Shown here in pieces: positions 11,783 through 23,270 of a stretch of 64,000 bases of DNA; position 1 is the stretch's first letter; each line of letters starts with the position of its first letter. This stretch comes from Cololabis saira (Eukaryota; Chordata; Actinopteri; Beloniformes; Belonidae): positions 6,882,147-6,946,146 of the forward strand of contig NC_084597.1 of NCBI RefSeq assembly GCF_033807715.1, written 5' to 3'. The translations under genes were made by a program, and so were the position numbers. Under the pieces are notes generated by a model. It did no database searches. It saw nothing but the letters and a program-made list of their open reading frames with translations, and was not told the DNA's origin.

Positions 11783-13122
11783 CTGCGTTTACATGCACTC
11801 AATAACCCTTTTAAAACCTGAATATTGGCAATAACCCGAATTTTCACGGCCATGTAAACACCGATAACCCCTTTGAATAACCCGAACTTGCTCGGGTTTT
11901 TAAAAACCTGAATATGACCCCTGGGTTATTCCTTTTAAAACCCGAATATTCGGTCATGTAAACGCCAAACGGGATATCCCCATCAAACGTAACATGAATT
12001 TGTTTTCTGCGCATGCTCTGTTCACAAGGAATCTTGGTCTTTTGAGTCCAGGAAGTTCTTATAAACACGGAGAAACACAAGACCAGGAGGAGACTACTCA
12101 CTTCATAAATGTAATGAAGGATATGAACATTTTGGCATTTGTAGACGTGTTTTAGGAGAAATCTCAATCAGGTTCTAGGAGTGGTCGGCTGTACCAAAAT
12201 GAATCACACACACACACCTTGCCTTTGCTATAAGATATAAATACATTTATTAGCAAAAAGCAAGCATTTACATAGAAGACATCCACAAAACTGCCAGTTT
12301 GCTAGGATAATTCGCCAAGTTATCCCCCGCAGATAGCAGTACACACAAAACCAGCAGTTTGCTAGGATAATTTGTCGAGTTATCCCCCGCAAGTGGCTGT
12401 ACACACAAAATTACTCGTTTGCTAGGATAAAGTGTCAAGTTACCCCCCGCAAGTGGCTGAGCAATATTCATCACACACAACTACAAAGGTTTTTTAAGGC
12501 CTATCTTACCTCGACAAAGGGACTGGAGAGCCGGGGACAGTCCGGTTTGAGTAAGCCAAGGAAAAAAAAACGCGCCGGGCGTTCTGACTAACCCACGGCA
12601 GACTCTGAAGGGGGGGGGGGGGGGAGGCCTATTCGCCCCCCCGTCCGCAAGCTCTCAAAATAAGTTTTGGCTCCCACGGGACCAAAATCCTGTGCGAACC
12701 AGGCTCTTTCTCACAGAAAAACAGGCATTTGCTATGATAAACAGCAGGTGCGTGGCTGACTAAAAACTAAAGCTGTGTTTTGGGAATCTAGGGCATCTTC
12801 AGGACACAAAATTTATTTTTTCTCCCTTTCAAGACGGTAGAAAGTACCGGGATAGCGAGATTTAAAAGAAGGTGAGCGAAAAGTTGCGCAGTTGAAGCAG
12901 CATTTGTTTTGAATTTGGATACTGGAAGAAGAAGCTAAAATGACGGGAATTGCGTCATCACGTTCTCCGCGCGTCGCTGGTCTGATCGAGATATCCCGAA
13001 TGATTAATTACCATGTGTAAGGGGATTGCCCTGTTTGCTCACGCATGTAAACGGAATATTCCGAATGTTTCAGTAACCGGAATATTAGCAATAACCCGAA
13101 TTTTGACTGCATGTAAACGTAG
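11783..13122. mobile_element. PIF/Harbinger-like element with TGA target duplication
   Basis: The left end CTGCGTTTACATGCA and the right end TGCATGTAAACGTAG are inverted repeats. Internal AATAACCCGAATTTT motifs extend the similarity. TGA flanks both sides (11780-11782 and 13123-13125), a TNA-type 3-bp duplication. No transposase is seen. The interior contains a three-copy 60-bp tandem repeat and a poly-G run near 12610. Confidence 0.7.
12296..12475. repeat. 3 x 60-bp tandem repeat
   Basis: Three diverged 60-bp units share GTTTGCTAGGATAA, AAGTTATCCCCCGCA and GTACACACAAAA. They start at about 12296, 12356 and 12416. Confidence 0.9.
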
Positions 13123-13977
13123 TGATAGAGACGTGTGCACGTGTAAAAGGCACATGTTCACATTTAGTCCTGATTTCAGACCTGCTTTCAGGTTTTTGTG
13201 GGGGAGTGAGGTGGTGGAATTAACTGTCTTTTGATGAGTAATTGATGGCTATCTGTGACTCGGATTTGTTTATTTATTTCAGTTTTAAGTTTTTTATTCA
13301 ATATTTATTCATGATTTGAGGTTGAAGTTTTTAATTTGATATTTATTTATTATTTAAGTTTGATTTTTTTTTGTTTATCTGACTCATACAGTCAAACTAC
13401 TGTATCTTTACATACCGTACATTTGTTATTATTGATAGGTTGTCAATTTAAATGGCTTGTTATATGGTCATTTTGTACTCATGAAACATTTCGCTCAGGA
13501 CCCCAATTCGGTAAGGCCCTTTATGTAATGAAACTGAATCTCTGAAACTTTAAATCATACCTTACAACACGGATGGAGATCACAGCTAAAGTTGTGAATA
13601 CTGTTGTAAAAATACGTCTGGTGTGACTGGTATAACACGTTTGACCAGAGTGTTTACACAGGAGGCGCACCAAGACAAAACAGTCATATCCATCTCTGAC
13701 TAAAGCTAAATATTGTGTTGTGTTTCATACCACCTCCATCTACTTTCATAACATAACAATATGTTTTAGTTGGTTCCAAACAAATACGCTTATACTAGGA
13801 TAATGACCAGAGGAATCTTAGATTAAAGCATTTTGAATGAAGAAAATAAACTTGACCTCCTTTTTAAAAAACTCTTCCACATCTCCAGCGTCTCTTTTTT
13901 TGGGGAGTTTTCCCAAAAATGAACAGTTAAAGAGGAAGCGGGAAATGGGTGTGACAAGAGAGGGAATAACCAGCAGT
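13123..13977. other. intergenic DNA, nothing recognised
   Basis: AT-rich sequence without a recognisable exon or element. Confidence 0.4.
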
Positions 13978-13985
13978 ACTTCTGG

Positions 13986-14647
13986 CAGAGGTGGACAGAG
14001 TACTCGACCCCAGTACTTGAGTAAGAGTACAAATACTACTGGTCAAAATTTACTCCGTTACAAGTAAAAGTAGCTCAGTCAAAATATTACTCGAGTAAGA
14101 GTAGAAAAGTACTTGCTTTTAAAGGTACTTAAGTATCCAAAAGTAAATGCTTTTAAATTTACTTTAAGTAAAAGTAAGAGTAAGAGTAAATTTCTTATTT
14201 TCCACAGCAGTAAATTACTATATTTTTTCTAAATTAATTGTTGCGGCTCTGTCTTGACTTGTTGCGGCTCTGTCTTGACAAACGCAGGCTACTTTGGCGG
14301 TATCGTTTTGAGGAGGCTTGACGTATTTCCGCTTTACGTACATCCCAGTGGAGAGCGTGCACTGTGATAGGTCTCCTCCTTTGACAAAAACAGCTTGTGT
14401 CCAATAGGATTTTAGGGAAGAAGAAAAAAGAGCAGACCTGAAAGTAACGAGTACTTTTCAGCCTTCCTAGAAATTTACTCGAGTAAAAGTAAAATATTTG
14501 TCTTGGAAATGTATTCAAGTAAGAGTAATAAGTACCAAAGAAATCTAATACTCAAGTAAAGTACAAATCCTCTGGATATGTACTTAAGTACAGTACTCAA
14601 GTAAATTTACTCCATACTGTCCACATGGATATTACCAGAAGTCAGTG
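13986..14647. mobile_element. hAT-type repeat with a rearranged right end
   Basis: The element begins CAGAGGTGGACAGAGTAC and is full of AAGTAAAAGTA-type motifs, a common fish repeat pattern. The 8-bp ACTTCTGG occurs at 13978-13985 and again at 14648-14655, consistent with a hAT target duplication. The expected right end (CTGTCCACCTCTG) is interrupted after CTGTCCAC by about 23 bp that invert the right flank. This forms the palindrome at 14622-14668. Confidence 0.65.
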
Positions 14648-14668
14648 ACTTCTGGTAATATCCATGTG
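14622..14668. repeat. 47-bp perfect palindrome
   Basis: Two 23-bp arms (the left beginning CACATGGATATTACC) pair perfectly around a single central G at 14645. A short (TG)n follows directly. It lies on the border between the hAT repeat and its flank. Confidence 0.97.
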
Positions 14669-15145
14669 TGTGTGTGTGTGTGTTTTGTGATACGCTGCAT
14701 ACATCATGTACCCGGGCCTCATTTAAAATGGACTGCGTAGGATTCATACTCAAAGTGCACGTACACCCAAAAGCCGAAAATGCCGGGCGCAAAAAAAAAT
14801 CCGGATCAATAAAACCATGTGCACGCAGACTTGCACGCAATGTTCCCTTTATAAATCACAGTCCAGCTGGAAGATTGCTCAGCTGAATCCGCCTCATATC
14901 CCGCCCTCTACACGCCCCGCATTCATACCATAAATGGTATGTTTTTGCATATGAATGAGCCTGCTGAGCATGCGCAGTGGCTTCCTGCAGCCTGTTTGGC
15001 TTCAGGATGAATGAGAAGTATCCAGCCACCGTGCCACTGAATTTCACTGAGATCTGAGATCTGAGATGTTGAGGATGAGGTGGAGGACAGGAAAACGTAA
15101 AAGTAGAAAAATAAATAGTATAAAATATATCGAGTGAGTGGCAGC

Positions 15146-15758
<613 letters not shown>

Positions 15759-15996
15759 GTGGCAGCACGCTGTTGTTGCGCGGAACGCCGTGAGTGCCCC
15801 GGCGCAACAGTGGGGACATGTCCCCCCGTCTTTTCAAAATCATGTTTTTGTCCTCCCCACTTTTTACAGTTTAAAAACTAACGGTAGGATCAGCCATTAA
15901 TTGCAAATCATCGACACACCCTGTGCGAAGGGCCCGGCAGCCCCGCTTCACCCCCCGCTCCCCCTCCTCCTCTCCCGTCTCCCCTCAGAGCTGCTC

Positions 15997-16112
15997 AGGG
16001 CTGATTTATGGTTCTGCGTCACCAACGCAGAGCCTATGGCGTAGGTGCGCGTCGCTGCGTACCCTACGCCGTAGGCTCTGCGTCGTTTTAACGCGAGACC
16101 CTAATTTAGGCT
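15997..16112. mobile_element. palindromic PIF/Harbinger-type MITE, copy 2
   Basis: It runs from AGGGCTGATTTATGGTTC to TAATTTAGGCT, with the GACGCAGAGCC-type palindrome inside. No clean 3-bp duplication is left. Confidence 0.65.
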
Positions 16113-16476
16113 TACACCCGCACCTAAAGGTTTCACGCGCGCGAAAAACTCATTATATATATAAAAAAATCTGTGTCCCTTTAGGGAAGAAATGAGGGGC
16201 TCCGTAGAGCCCCTAAACGCTCTACGAAGCCCCTCATTTGTTCTGTCCTAAAGCGGTGGGTGAAGGAGGTTCCCGGCGTGTCACCGCGGCTGCAGCAGCA
16301 GCAGCACCAGAGTCCTGACTGATGCTGTGTTTCACACACAGAGGGACACGATCAGCGCTATTTTATTATAAGTCTGACATATGTTGTGATATGTGATGAC
16401 ATTATTAAGAGTATGACATGAATCTGGCTTCATTTCACCACCTCACAGCCTGCGTCGCCAGTTCCCCGTGTCTTAA

Positions 16477-17292
16477 AGGTATTGTGACATCATTTTTAAC
16501 ATGCTTTTAACACTATTAAAAGTATTGGCCAACATCCCTCAAATGTGTCTAAAAGAGTGTAACAAGAAAAACTTCACCCTAGTACTCTTTTCCTGGCTTT
16601 TTATTACAGTGTTTTTTTGCCCCGTGAAAAACGCTTCCTTTCCCCCCTTTCCTGTCAATCATTGCTCCGCTCCTCCTCCAAACCTCCTCCTCCTCCAGCC
16701 ATACGCTCACAGCGGCGTCGGAGAGTTAAGCCGAGAGCGACAGGCGAAGCATGCACGGAAAAGCAGGAGGGCGAACCACAGCAAACAATCATAAAAATAA
16801 AGGCATGCAAGCAGCACTGTCCCCTTATCTTAAGTCCAGTCAGTGGCCGCGGGTCTTCTTAGCAGTTTTCCTCCGGTGATTAGAACAAAAGAGGCTCTAA
16901 ACAGGTCCTTGTTAAGCCTCATTTATGGTTCCGCGTTAAATCGACGCAGAGCCTACGCCGTAGGGTTCAGCGTATGGTGCGCGTCGCCGCGTAACCTTAC
17001 GCCGTAGGCTCTGCGTCGGTGTAACGCGGAACCATAAATCAGCCTTTATGGTGCGCTGGAGAGGAGCGGAGGCAGGGAGCTGGGTGGAGGGGGCGGTGAT
17101 TTAGCGGATCGTTACGTAACGGCCCGCCACCAAACCACATGCGCCGTTTTTGCACAGTTATGCGGAAAATCCCAGAAAGCACACAATACACTGAATGTTA
17201 AAAGTTTGTTGTTTTTTGGGTGTAATTGATGTCAAGACACCCAACAAAACACAAAAAATCAAGAAAAATTTGTTTTTCATGTCACAATCCCT
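16477..17292. mobile_element. TTAA-target element with a nested MITE
   Basis: The ends AGGTATTGTGACAT and the inverse ATGTCACAATCCCT are flanked by TTAA at 16473-16476 and 17293-17296. No transposase is visible. The palindromic Harbinger-type MITE at 16915-17045 is nested inside, so it inserted later. Confidence 0.75.
16915..17045. mobile_element. palindromic PIF/Harbinger-type MITE, copy 3
   Basis: Ends AGCCTCATTTATGG and CCATAAATCAGCCT, with exact TTA duplication on both sides (16912-16914, 17046-17048). This is one of the clearest copies of the family. Confidence 0.85.
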
Positions 17293-17296
17293 TTAA

Positions 17297-17810
17297 GTAA
17301 ATTCTTACGGGAGGGTCAGGGTTGCCGTAAAGATAAGCAGATTTTTCGGTTAGTTTTTTCTCTTTAGATCCCAGCCTTTGCTTAGAAGGCGGCTTTCGCA
17401 TCTTTCAAGCCCTTTTTGTGCGCAAGCAAGCTTTATAGATGAGGCGTCACAGACAAAACTGCTAGTATATGCGCACAAACTATGAAAACATGCGTTTTCA
17501 GTGTAACTACAGTAGGCATCCCGTATCATAGCAACATGTCTCACTGGAAAATCAATCGAGAATCCGAAGAGTTACAGTTATTGTTATTCCTTTTAAACAG
17601 TTGGGCGAACGGCTCGTCAGCTCTTATAGTATCATCTACTCTTTCATTTATGTATGTGCTGGTCACAGCTGTCACAGTTGTGTCACAACATAAACGCTTT
17701 CATGAGGCCATAGCCTATGTTCTATGACTGGTATGCGGTATCTACTGTGTGTATAATATGCAGTTTGGAAAATGGCCTAAATGTTAACGAAAACTGCTCA
17801 AATCAACTTT
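17297..17810. other. intergenic DNA, nothing recognised
   Basis: The short frames here show no known domain. I see no repeat borders. Confidence 0.4.
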
Positions 17811-17862
17811 TTAGGGCCCGAGCACCTTCAGTGCGAAGGCCCTATTGTATCTGTAGGAATTT

Positions 17863-17989
<127 letters not shown>

Positions 17990-18625
17990 TCAACGCAGAA
18001 ACATAAGTCAGCTTTACACAAAAACGTCATCAAGGGGCCCTAAACGTGCCCAAAAAGTCACCAAATTTTGCATGCAAGTCAGGCCTGGCGAAAAATTTGA
18101 TATTTCATGGTTTGCATTAATGGGCGTGGCAAAATGGCTCAACAGCGCCCCCTAGAAAACTTTGTGCCTCAAGCCCCACAATACGGTTTGATGTACATGC
18201 ACGAAAATCGGTACACATCTGTATCATGGCGCAACTTAAAGAAAAGTCTCTTGGCGTCATGCCCGAAACCGAACAGGATGTCGGCCATTTTGAATTAGTC
18301 TTGTCATTTTGGCGAAATTTATGCCATTCCTTCGGCAGTTAATACGGCCCGAACCGTAACGTGCCCCCACGTGTGTTATACATCAAAATGTGCGTCTCCA
18401 TCCTGCGACTACGCGCATTACTTTTCTCTTTCAAAAGTGTTACCGTGGCGACGCTAGACGCCAAAAAGCGCGCCCCCCTTCATCTGATTGGTCCATATTT
18501 GATAGTTCCCCAAAAGGCACCAAATTTTGCACCCAAGCCAGGCCTGGCGAAAAATTTGATATTTCATGGTTTGCATTAATGGGCGTGGCAAAATGGCTCA
18601 ACAGCGCCCCCTAGAATACGTTTCT

Positions 18626-19065
18626 CTGCCATAACTTTGGAAAGGTTTTACATAAAGAGTCGTGGGTGGTGTCATGGGACTCGGTATTGAGTCCTTGACC
18701 ATAATTGGTGAAAATTAGCCCCGCCCCTTCTTCTGATTGGTTGTCCCTTTTCTCTGCCATAACTTTTGAATGGTTTGACATAGAGATTTGTGGGTGGTGT
18801 CATGGGACGCTGTATTGAGTCCTTGACCTTCATTGGCCTGAATTAGCCCCGCCCCTTCTTCTGATTGGTTGTCCCTATTTTCTGCTATAACTTTTGAATG
18901 GTTTCACATAGAGAGTTGTGGGTGGTGTCATGGGACTCTGTAATGAGTCCTTGAGCTTATTTGGCCTTAATTAGCCCCGCCCCTTCTTCTGATTGGTTGT
19001 CCCGATTTTCTGCTATAACTTTTGAATGGTTTGACATAGGAAGTCGTGGGTGGTGTCATTTCTGA
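18626..19065. repeat. about 3.5 x 128-bp tandem repeat
   Basis: Units start at 18626, 18754, 18882 and 19010 with CTGCCATAAC or CTGCTATAAC. They share GTGGGTGGTGTCATGGGAC and TTAGCCCCGCCCCTTCTTC. Confidence 0.9.
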
Positions 19066-19130
19066 TATGCTTATGGGGGGCGGTGGCCATGAGTGCGAGG
19101 GCCCGTTCATCGCTGCTTGCAGCTTTAATT

Positions 19131-19773
19131 TTAAATTAAAATCCTAAAACAATGATTGGTATGAAAAAAACATGACAAAAATTAAAAAGGAGTGACAGTG
19201 TATAATTTAGCTGCTAACTACCACTTTTAAAATATAAGGACCCAGACTGTCAGGACCATCAACTGCATAAAAACTGAAAAAGGAAGTAAACAAAAGAAAA
19301 TAGACGACAAAAACAGTGTAGCATCATAATTCAATAAAGTTAATTTAGTTTTGGCTTAGAATTAAACTTTGCTGTTTCTTTTATCTCAGATGAGGATTTT
19401 AGTTTATTGTTTACCTGACACGTTTCACTTTCATGTGTCACATGATGTGTGTGTGACTCGTCATTTAACAGCTGATGTTCTTTGAACAATGCAAGGCGTG
19501 ACTCACCTGTCAGATTTGACAGGTGCATTGTTAAAAAAATACTGGTGCTTCAGGACCAACAACTTATATTCTTTCAGTATTTTTCAGTCCCCTCAAGACC
19601 CACAGACAACTGGCTCCTTGACTGACTTGTGCAGACCTTGTGGACAATCTGATGGTGATCCATTTTTTTTATTTTAATCGCTTGTGCTGGTGCGTCACAT
19701 CTGGACCTGGATCATTGCAAACAGTAGTAACATAATAACTGAAGAAGATGCTGTGTAATTTTATGTATGTATG

Positions 19774-19836
<63 letters not shown>

Positions 19837-19925
19837 TGTTGCAGTCTCCACACAAATAACATTGGAATATGGCTCGAAAATGGAAACCACAACATGGCCA
19901 CACGCAACAATATATATATATATAT
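19131..19925. other. intergenic DNA with an (AT)n tract
   Basis: (AT)n at about 19777-19830. No exon-like sequence is seen. Confidence 0.45.
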
Positions 19926-20300
19926 TAGGGGTGTCACGGTACACACAAGTCACGGTTCGGTACGTACCTCGGTACAGGGGTCACGGTTCGGTACGGGTTC
20001 GGTACAACGGGAAAAAAAATACAAAAAGTCCCAAATGTATAAGACGAGTTTTTTCTTCCTTTATTTTGATCATAGCATTTGAAAGTTAAAGTTTGTTCAA
20101 TTGGCTACAAAACTAAAAAGCATCTCTTATTAAAGTGTAAAATAAATAGAATAAAACATTTAACTTGTGCATCAGTGTTTTTAATTTTACCACGGACTGG
20201 TTTATGTGAGCGCGGGATGGGACATTGTAACGAGGCTCCAGCACTTTTAATAAATACTTGAACCCGGGCTCCTCTTCTGCTGCATATGGGCAGAGCCGTC
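19926..20300. mobile_element. hAT-like fragment, right end not found
   Basis: It begins TAGGGGTGTCACGGTACAC with repeated CACGGTTCGGTAC motifs, a start typical of fish hAT repeats. I find no matching inverted end, so it is probably truncated. The right border given is a guess. Confidence 0.4.
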
Positions 20301-20457
20301 TGGGGGCGTAGCATTCTCCATGGGCCTTATGATAGTCATTTTAACGTTCAACAACATCATCCTACCCATCAAACTACATTTATTCTCACTTTTATTGAGC
20401 CAAGCCTATAGGCCTATGCTGCAGAAAGCAGAGTAAAGTCACAAACTTGTTCAGAAG

Positions 20458-20585
<128 letters not shown>

Positions 20586-20992
20586 CCTGACAGCTGTCAA
20601 TCACATGGCTCTGAAAACTCAGGTAGTCACGGACTGACTCAGTTCATTCTTTGATACAATTTAAATACAAAAAAAACATAACTGGTCTAAATTACACAAT
20701 CTATTTAGATAGATATAGACACAGCAGTCTATAACATAATTTCTGAGCTCTATAATAGAGAATAGACTCGGCGGTCTCGTTCACAACAACACAAGCTCAT
20801 TAAATAGGCAGCTGGTCAAGAAACTGATAAATAAATTATTTATGAAGGTTACACTCACTCACCAACGGTAGTTGACTCTTCCATAACCCAAAATAATCCA
20901 GGTAACGTGGAAAACGGGGTAACATTCAAAACTTTGTACAAATTTAGTCCTCTTTTAAACTTTAGCGCTAATCTCCTTCACTGTGACTGTTA

Positions 20993-21133
20993 AGGCTGAT
21001 TTATGGTACCGCGTTACACCAACGCAGCGCCTACGGCGAAGGTTGCGCGTCGCCGCGTAACCTCGCCGTAGACTGCGCCGTACCCTACGGCGTATGCTCT
21101 GCGTCGATTTAACGCAGAACCATAAATCAGGCT
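20993..21133. mobile_element. palindromic PIF/Harbinger-type MITE, copy 4
   Basis: Ends AGGCTGATTTATGG and CCATAAATCAGGCT with exact TTA duplication (20990-20992, 21134-21136). The GC-rich palindromic core contains CGCCGCGTAACC. Confidence 0.85.
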
Positions 21134-21371
21134 TTACAGCCAATCATCTACCTCATTCTGCTGCACCTTTCACTTTTTAAAAATTGTATATGTGTTAATA
21201 AGAGCTGTCATTTGTCTGTTACCTATTTACTGTAGAGTGAGCGATAACAACCGAATCAAATTCCATGTCTTGTCTGACCTGACATGGCCAAATAAACGAG
21301 ATTCTGATTCTGATTCTGATATACGACTGTTTTGTCTTTGACCCGCTTCCTGTGTAAACACTGATCAAACG

Positions 21372-21499
<128 letters not shown>

Positions 21500-21529
21500 G
21501 AATTTATATTATTATAATTATTATAATTT

Positions 21530-21999
21530 ATATTTTACCGTTCACGATAAACCGTCAAAAAAATTCCCCACGGTAAGAATTTGTATCTCACGGTAAAAAT
21601 GATAAATTCCCGTTGATGATGTTTTTGTGTAAAACTGATTTATGGTTCTGCGTTGAAGGAAGGAAGGAAGGAAGGAAGGAAGGAAGGAAGGAAGGAAGGA
21701 AGGAAGGAAGGAAGGAAGGAAGGAAGGAAGGAAGGAAGGAAGGAAGGAAAAGAAGGAAAAGAAGGGAGGGAGGGAGGGAGGGAGGGAGGGAGGGAGGGAA
21801 GGAAGGAAGGAAGGAAGGAAGGAAGGAAGGAAGGAAGGAAGGAAGGAAGGAAGGAAGGAAGGAAGGAAGGAAGGAAGGAAGGAAGGAAGGAAGGAAGGAA
21901 GGAAGGAAGGAAGGAAAGGGGATAAGGAAGGGAGAAAACAAGGAAAGGAGGAAGGAAGGGAGAAAAGAGGAAGGGAAGAAGGAAGGAAGGAAATGAGCC

Positions 22000-22090
<91 letters not shown>

Positions 22091-22223
22091 AGGAAGCGAG
22101 ATAGATTTATAGTTAAAAAGGTGGAGTTGAATTGGAATTTTTTTTATTGTCATTTTTTTTATCGTTATCGGGATAAATGCCAGAAATTATCGTGATACAT
22201 TTTTTAGTCCATACCACCCATCC

Positions 22224-22228
<5 letters not shown>
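21530..22228. mobile_element. hAT-type element, second copy with GGAA/GAAA arrays
   Basis: It matches 15146-15758 from ATTTTACCGTTCACGATAAA on the left to CCACCCATCCCTA on the right. The left terminal bases are lost where AT-rich repeat sequence adjoins. It contains the same MITE end (TGATTTATGGTTCTGCGTT at about 21637) followed by GGAA, GGGA and GAAA arrays. Confidence 0.75.
21655..22090. repeat. GGAA / GGGA / GAAA compound array
   Basis: A long GGAA tract with a GGGA block near 21765-21798, a degenerate zone near 21915-21990, then GAAA repeats after an ATGAGCCAGAAAG linker. Confidence 0.95.

Positions 22229-22310
<82 letters not shown>
22228..22310. repeat. (AT)n microsatellite
   Basis: A pure AT tract just after the hAT end. 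Confidence 0.95.
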
Positions 22311-22313
<3 letters not shown>

Positions 22314-22317
22314 TATG

Positions 22318-22547
22318 GCTGATTGTGGTTTACAGTTTAAGATTAAGATTCCCAGAATATTCTAATTTTTGGAGATAGGATATTTGAGTTTTCTTAAACT
22401 GTAAGCCGTGATCAGCAATATTAAAATAATAAAAGACTTGCAATATTTCAATTAATTTGTAATGAATCCTGAATGTATGACCTTTTTGTTTTTGTAATTC
22501 CATTACAGAAAATCACAATATTCTAATTTTCTGTGACAGTCCTGTAT
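22318..22547. mobile_element. Tc1/mariner-like fragment
   Basis: AATATTCTAATTTTCTGTG and GACAGTCCTGTA at the right edge resemble a common fish Tc1-type terminal repeat that starts ACAGGACTGTC. Only one end is seen, so it is a fragment. The name is from memory of fish repeats. Confidence 0.4.
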
Positions 22548-22669
22548 ATATTAGAGAGAGAGAGGATAACCACCACCGGTTACACTTGAAACGTCTTACT
22601 CATTCGTGGGAGGAGTGAAAAGTGTGGCAGTTGATTGTAATGAACCTGCAGCTGTGGACTCGCTACGTC

Positions 22670-22828
22670 ACTCTCTCTCTCTCGTCCCCGTGGCGTAGGC
22701 GGCGCCGTCAAACCTGTGGAGCGTCTGCGCGTCCTCTCCGTCTCTTCCGTCTGTTCCAGCAGCTCAAGTTTGGCTCTCAGAGATCCAGCTCACCTGGTTC
22801 TCTCCCGAAACAAAGTTAAACCAAACAG
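22670..22828 (+). promoter_or_regulatory. snca: candidate snca promoter edge and 5' non-coding exon
   Basis: A short CpG-rich stretch (CGTAGGCGGCGCCGTC near 22695) leads into sequence that ends in a strong splice donor, CCAAACAG|GTACGTG, at 22828/22829. An acceptor TTCTTACAG at 22933, or the TTTTTTTTCAG ending at 22949, could join it to the first coding exon. The transcription start is not fixed by the sequence. Confidence 0.45.
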
Positions 22829-23149
22829 GTACGTGAAAAACATTTTCTTTCCCTTCCATATCCGACATTTATTTATTTATTCATCATAGCCTACAAACAA
22901 TGAATCCATTTTTTTCTGAGTTCATTCTTACAGGTGGATTTTTTTTCAGCAGCAGTGTCACAAATATTTCAGGAGATAATTGTTTGGCAAAAAAATAGAA
23001 AAAGAGGGGCGTTGTCATCGTTTTTGTGTATTTGTTTAATCTTCAATGTCGAATGTTTGAAGCCGCCGCTGTTTCCTTTCATCGTGCCGCCTTTTGAAAT
23101 CCCCGCTGTCAATCAAGGATCGAGGAGTTAATCAGTTCATCAAGCCGCC

Positions 23150-23270
23150 ATGGACGCGCTGAAGAAGGGGTTCTCCAAAGCCAAGGATGGAGTCGTGGCC
23201 GCGGCGGAGAAAACAAAGCAGGGAGTGACGGGAGCGGCCGAGATGACGAAGGATGGGGCCGTGTTTGTCG
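23150..23270 (+). CDS. snca: snca coding exon 1
   Basis: The ATG sits in a strong Kozak context, GCCGCCATGG. The exon encodes 40 residues plus the first base of a Gly codon and ends GTTTGTCG|GTGGGTA. The frame runs on into the intron to a stop at about 23359, so the donor is needed for a synuclein product. Confidence 0.92.
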
